Shown here in pieces: positions 5,348-6,169 of a stretch of 6,169 bases of DNA (position 1 is the stretch's first letter; every line of letters begins with the position of its first letter). The DNA lies in NCBI GenBank assembly GCA_031279795.1, contig JAITHZ010000019.1, positions 1 through 6,169 on the forward strand, given 5' to 3'. Below the pieces are notes generated by a model. The model ran no database searches. It saw nothing but the letters and a program-made list of their open reading frames with translations, and had not been told where the DNA came from. The position numbers and the translations under genes are program-made. The DNA comes from Bacteroidales bacterium. GTDB taxonomy: Bacteria > Bacteroidota > Bacteroidia > Bacteroidales > WRGA01.

Positions 5348-6169
5348 ATGAGAAAAACAGCATTAGTAGAAAAAGCGTATGAAATAGCAAAAGAACGTTA
5401 TGCAGCGCTGGGCGTTCACACCGACAAGGCGCTGGCAAAACTGCAGCAGATTTCCATTTCGCTGCACTGCTGGCAGACGGACGACGTTGGAGGATTCGAA
5501 AATCTGGGCAAATTAGGCGGAGGCGGGATTCAGGCTACTGGAAACTATCCGGGGAAAGCCCGCAATATTGACGAAGTACGTGCCGACATCGAAGAGGTGC
5601 TCACTTATATTGGTGGCAGTCACCGATTGAACTTGCACGCCATTTACGGCGATTTTGGCGGAAAAGTTGTGGACAGAAACGAACTTTCACCAGAACATTT
5701 TACCTCGTGGATGCAATGGGCGAAAGAAAAAGGGTTGAAACTGGACTTCAATTCCACATCGTTCGGACATCCCAAGAGTGGCAATCTGACGTTGGCCAAT
5801 CCCGACAAGACTGTTCGCAGTTTCTGGATTGAACACACCAAACGCTGTCGGGCTATCTCCGAAGAGATGGGTAAATACCAGCACGAGCCATGCATCATGA
5901 ATTTATGGATACACGACGGATCGAAGGATATAACCGTTAATCGAATGAAATACCGGCAAATACTGGAACATTCATTAGACGAAATTTTTGCAAAAGAATA
6001 CCGGAACATGAAAGACTGTATCGAAGCCAAACTCTTTGGCATTGCGCTCGAAAGTTACACTGTAGGTTCATACGATTTCTATCTGGGATACGGAGCAAAG
6101 AAACAGAAAATCGTGACACTTGATACCGGCCATTTTCATTTATCGGAAAGCATTGCCGACAAGATTTCG
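5348..6169 (+). CDS. rhaA: L-rhamnose isomerase, 3' end outside the window
   Basis: This metal-dependent isomerase converts L-rhamnose to L-rhamnulose, the substrate of the kinase encoded just upstream. The reading frame is open from the ATG at 5348 to the last base, giving 274 codons of a protein usually about 420 residues long; only the C-terminal third is missing. Similarity to Escherichia coli RhaA is visible along the whole length: SLHCWQTDDVGGFEN (38-52), GGIQATGNYPGKARN (59-73), RLNLHAIY (93-100), LDFNSTSFGHP (132-142), MNLWIHDGSKDIT (184-196), KLFGIALESYTVGS (228-241) and LDTGHFH (258-264). E235, D259 and H262 fall in the metal-binding motifs of the TIM barrel. The gap to rhaB is 14 A-rich bases, so the two are co-transcribed. 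Later operon genes (permease, aldolase, regulator) would lie to the right, beyond the window. No frameshift or lost key residue is seen in this part. Confidence 0.97.
   Translation, partial: MRKTALVEKAYEIAKERYAALGVHTDKALAKLQQISISLHCWQTDDVGGFENLGKLGGGGIQATGNYPGKARNIDEVRADIEEVLTYIGGSHRLNLHAIYGDFGGKVVDRNELSPEHFTSWMQWAKEKGLKLDFNSTSFGHPKSGNLTLANPDKTVRSFWIEHTKRCRAISEEMGKYQHEPCIMNLWIHDGSKDITVNRMKYRQILEHSLDEIFAKEYRNMKDCIEAKLFGIALESYTVGSYDFYLGYGAKKQKIVTLDTGHFHLSESIADKIS

Noticed and set aside
5644..6042. A 132-residue minus-strand open frame opposite rhaA
   Set aside because: It is antisense to strongly conserved rhaA sequence and has no family features; it is a shadow frame.

Overview
The window looks like chromosomal DNA from a member of the Bacteroidota, probably a Bacteroidales-type anaerobe. 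Three things point this way. There are promoter-like sequences of the Bacteroidota type (TTTG, about 20 bases, TAnnTTTG). Shine-Dalgarno sequences are weak or absent before the starts. The gene content is a sodium-pumping NADH:quinone reductase, a rhamnulokinase-then-rhamnose-isomerase pair and a tryptophanase-family lyase. The species cannot be named from this window.

Layout: (1) Positions 7-1473, minus strand, encode a complete PLP-dependent beta-eliminating lyase of the tryptophanase / tyrosine phenol-lyase family. It keeps the PLP lysine and the tyrosine phenol-lyase-type substrate arginine, but has several unusual changes around the cofactor and cation site. (2) Positions 1474-1639 are a divergent intergenic region with a Bacteroidota -7 motif facing each way; the rightward one has a well-spaced -33 box. 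(3) Positions 1640-3540 carry nqrE and nqrF, the last two subunits of Na+-NQR. The gene directly upstream is the divergent lyase, so nqrABCD are not adjacent. (4) Positions 3541-3860 are intergenic. Most of this is a low-complexity element of heptanucleotide repeats: TTAGTGR-type units begin right after the nqrF stop, their inverted counterparts close the element about 160 bases later, and other 7-base repeats lie between. A probable rhamnose-operon promoter follows. (5) Positions 3861-5333 encode rhamnulokinase (rhaB) and 5348 to the window end encodes the first 274 residues of L-rhamnose isomerase (rhaA), 14 bases apart and clearly co-transcribed.

How the genes work together: NqrE and NqrF are membrane and NADH-oxidising parts of a respiratory sodium pump, whose other subunits must come from elsewhere in the genome. 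RhaA converts L-rhamnose to L-rhamnulose and RhaB phosphorylates it, so rhaBA is the start of a rhamnose catabolic operon that probably continues to the right. The lyase probably degrades an aromatic or other beta-substituted amino acid to pyruvate and ammonia. I see no functional link between the three modules beyond adjacency. No RNA gene, CRISPR array, transposase or phage gene is visible. The best candidates for something undescribed are the divergent lyase and the heptad-repeat element; neither amounts to evidence for a wholly new system.
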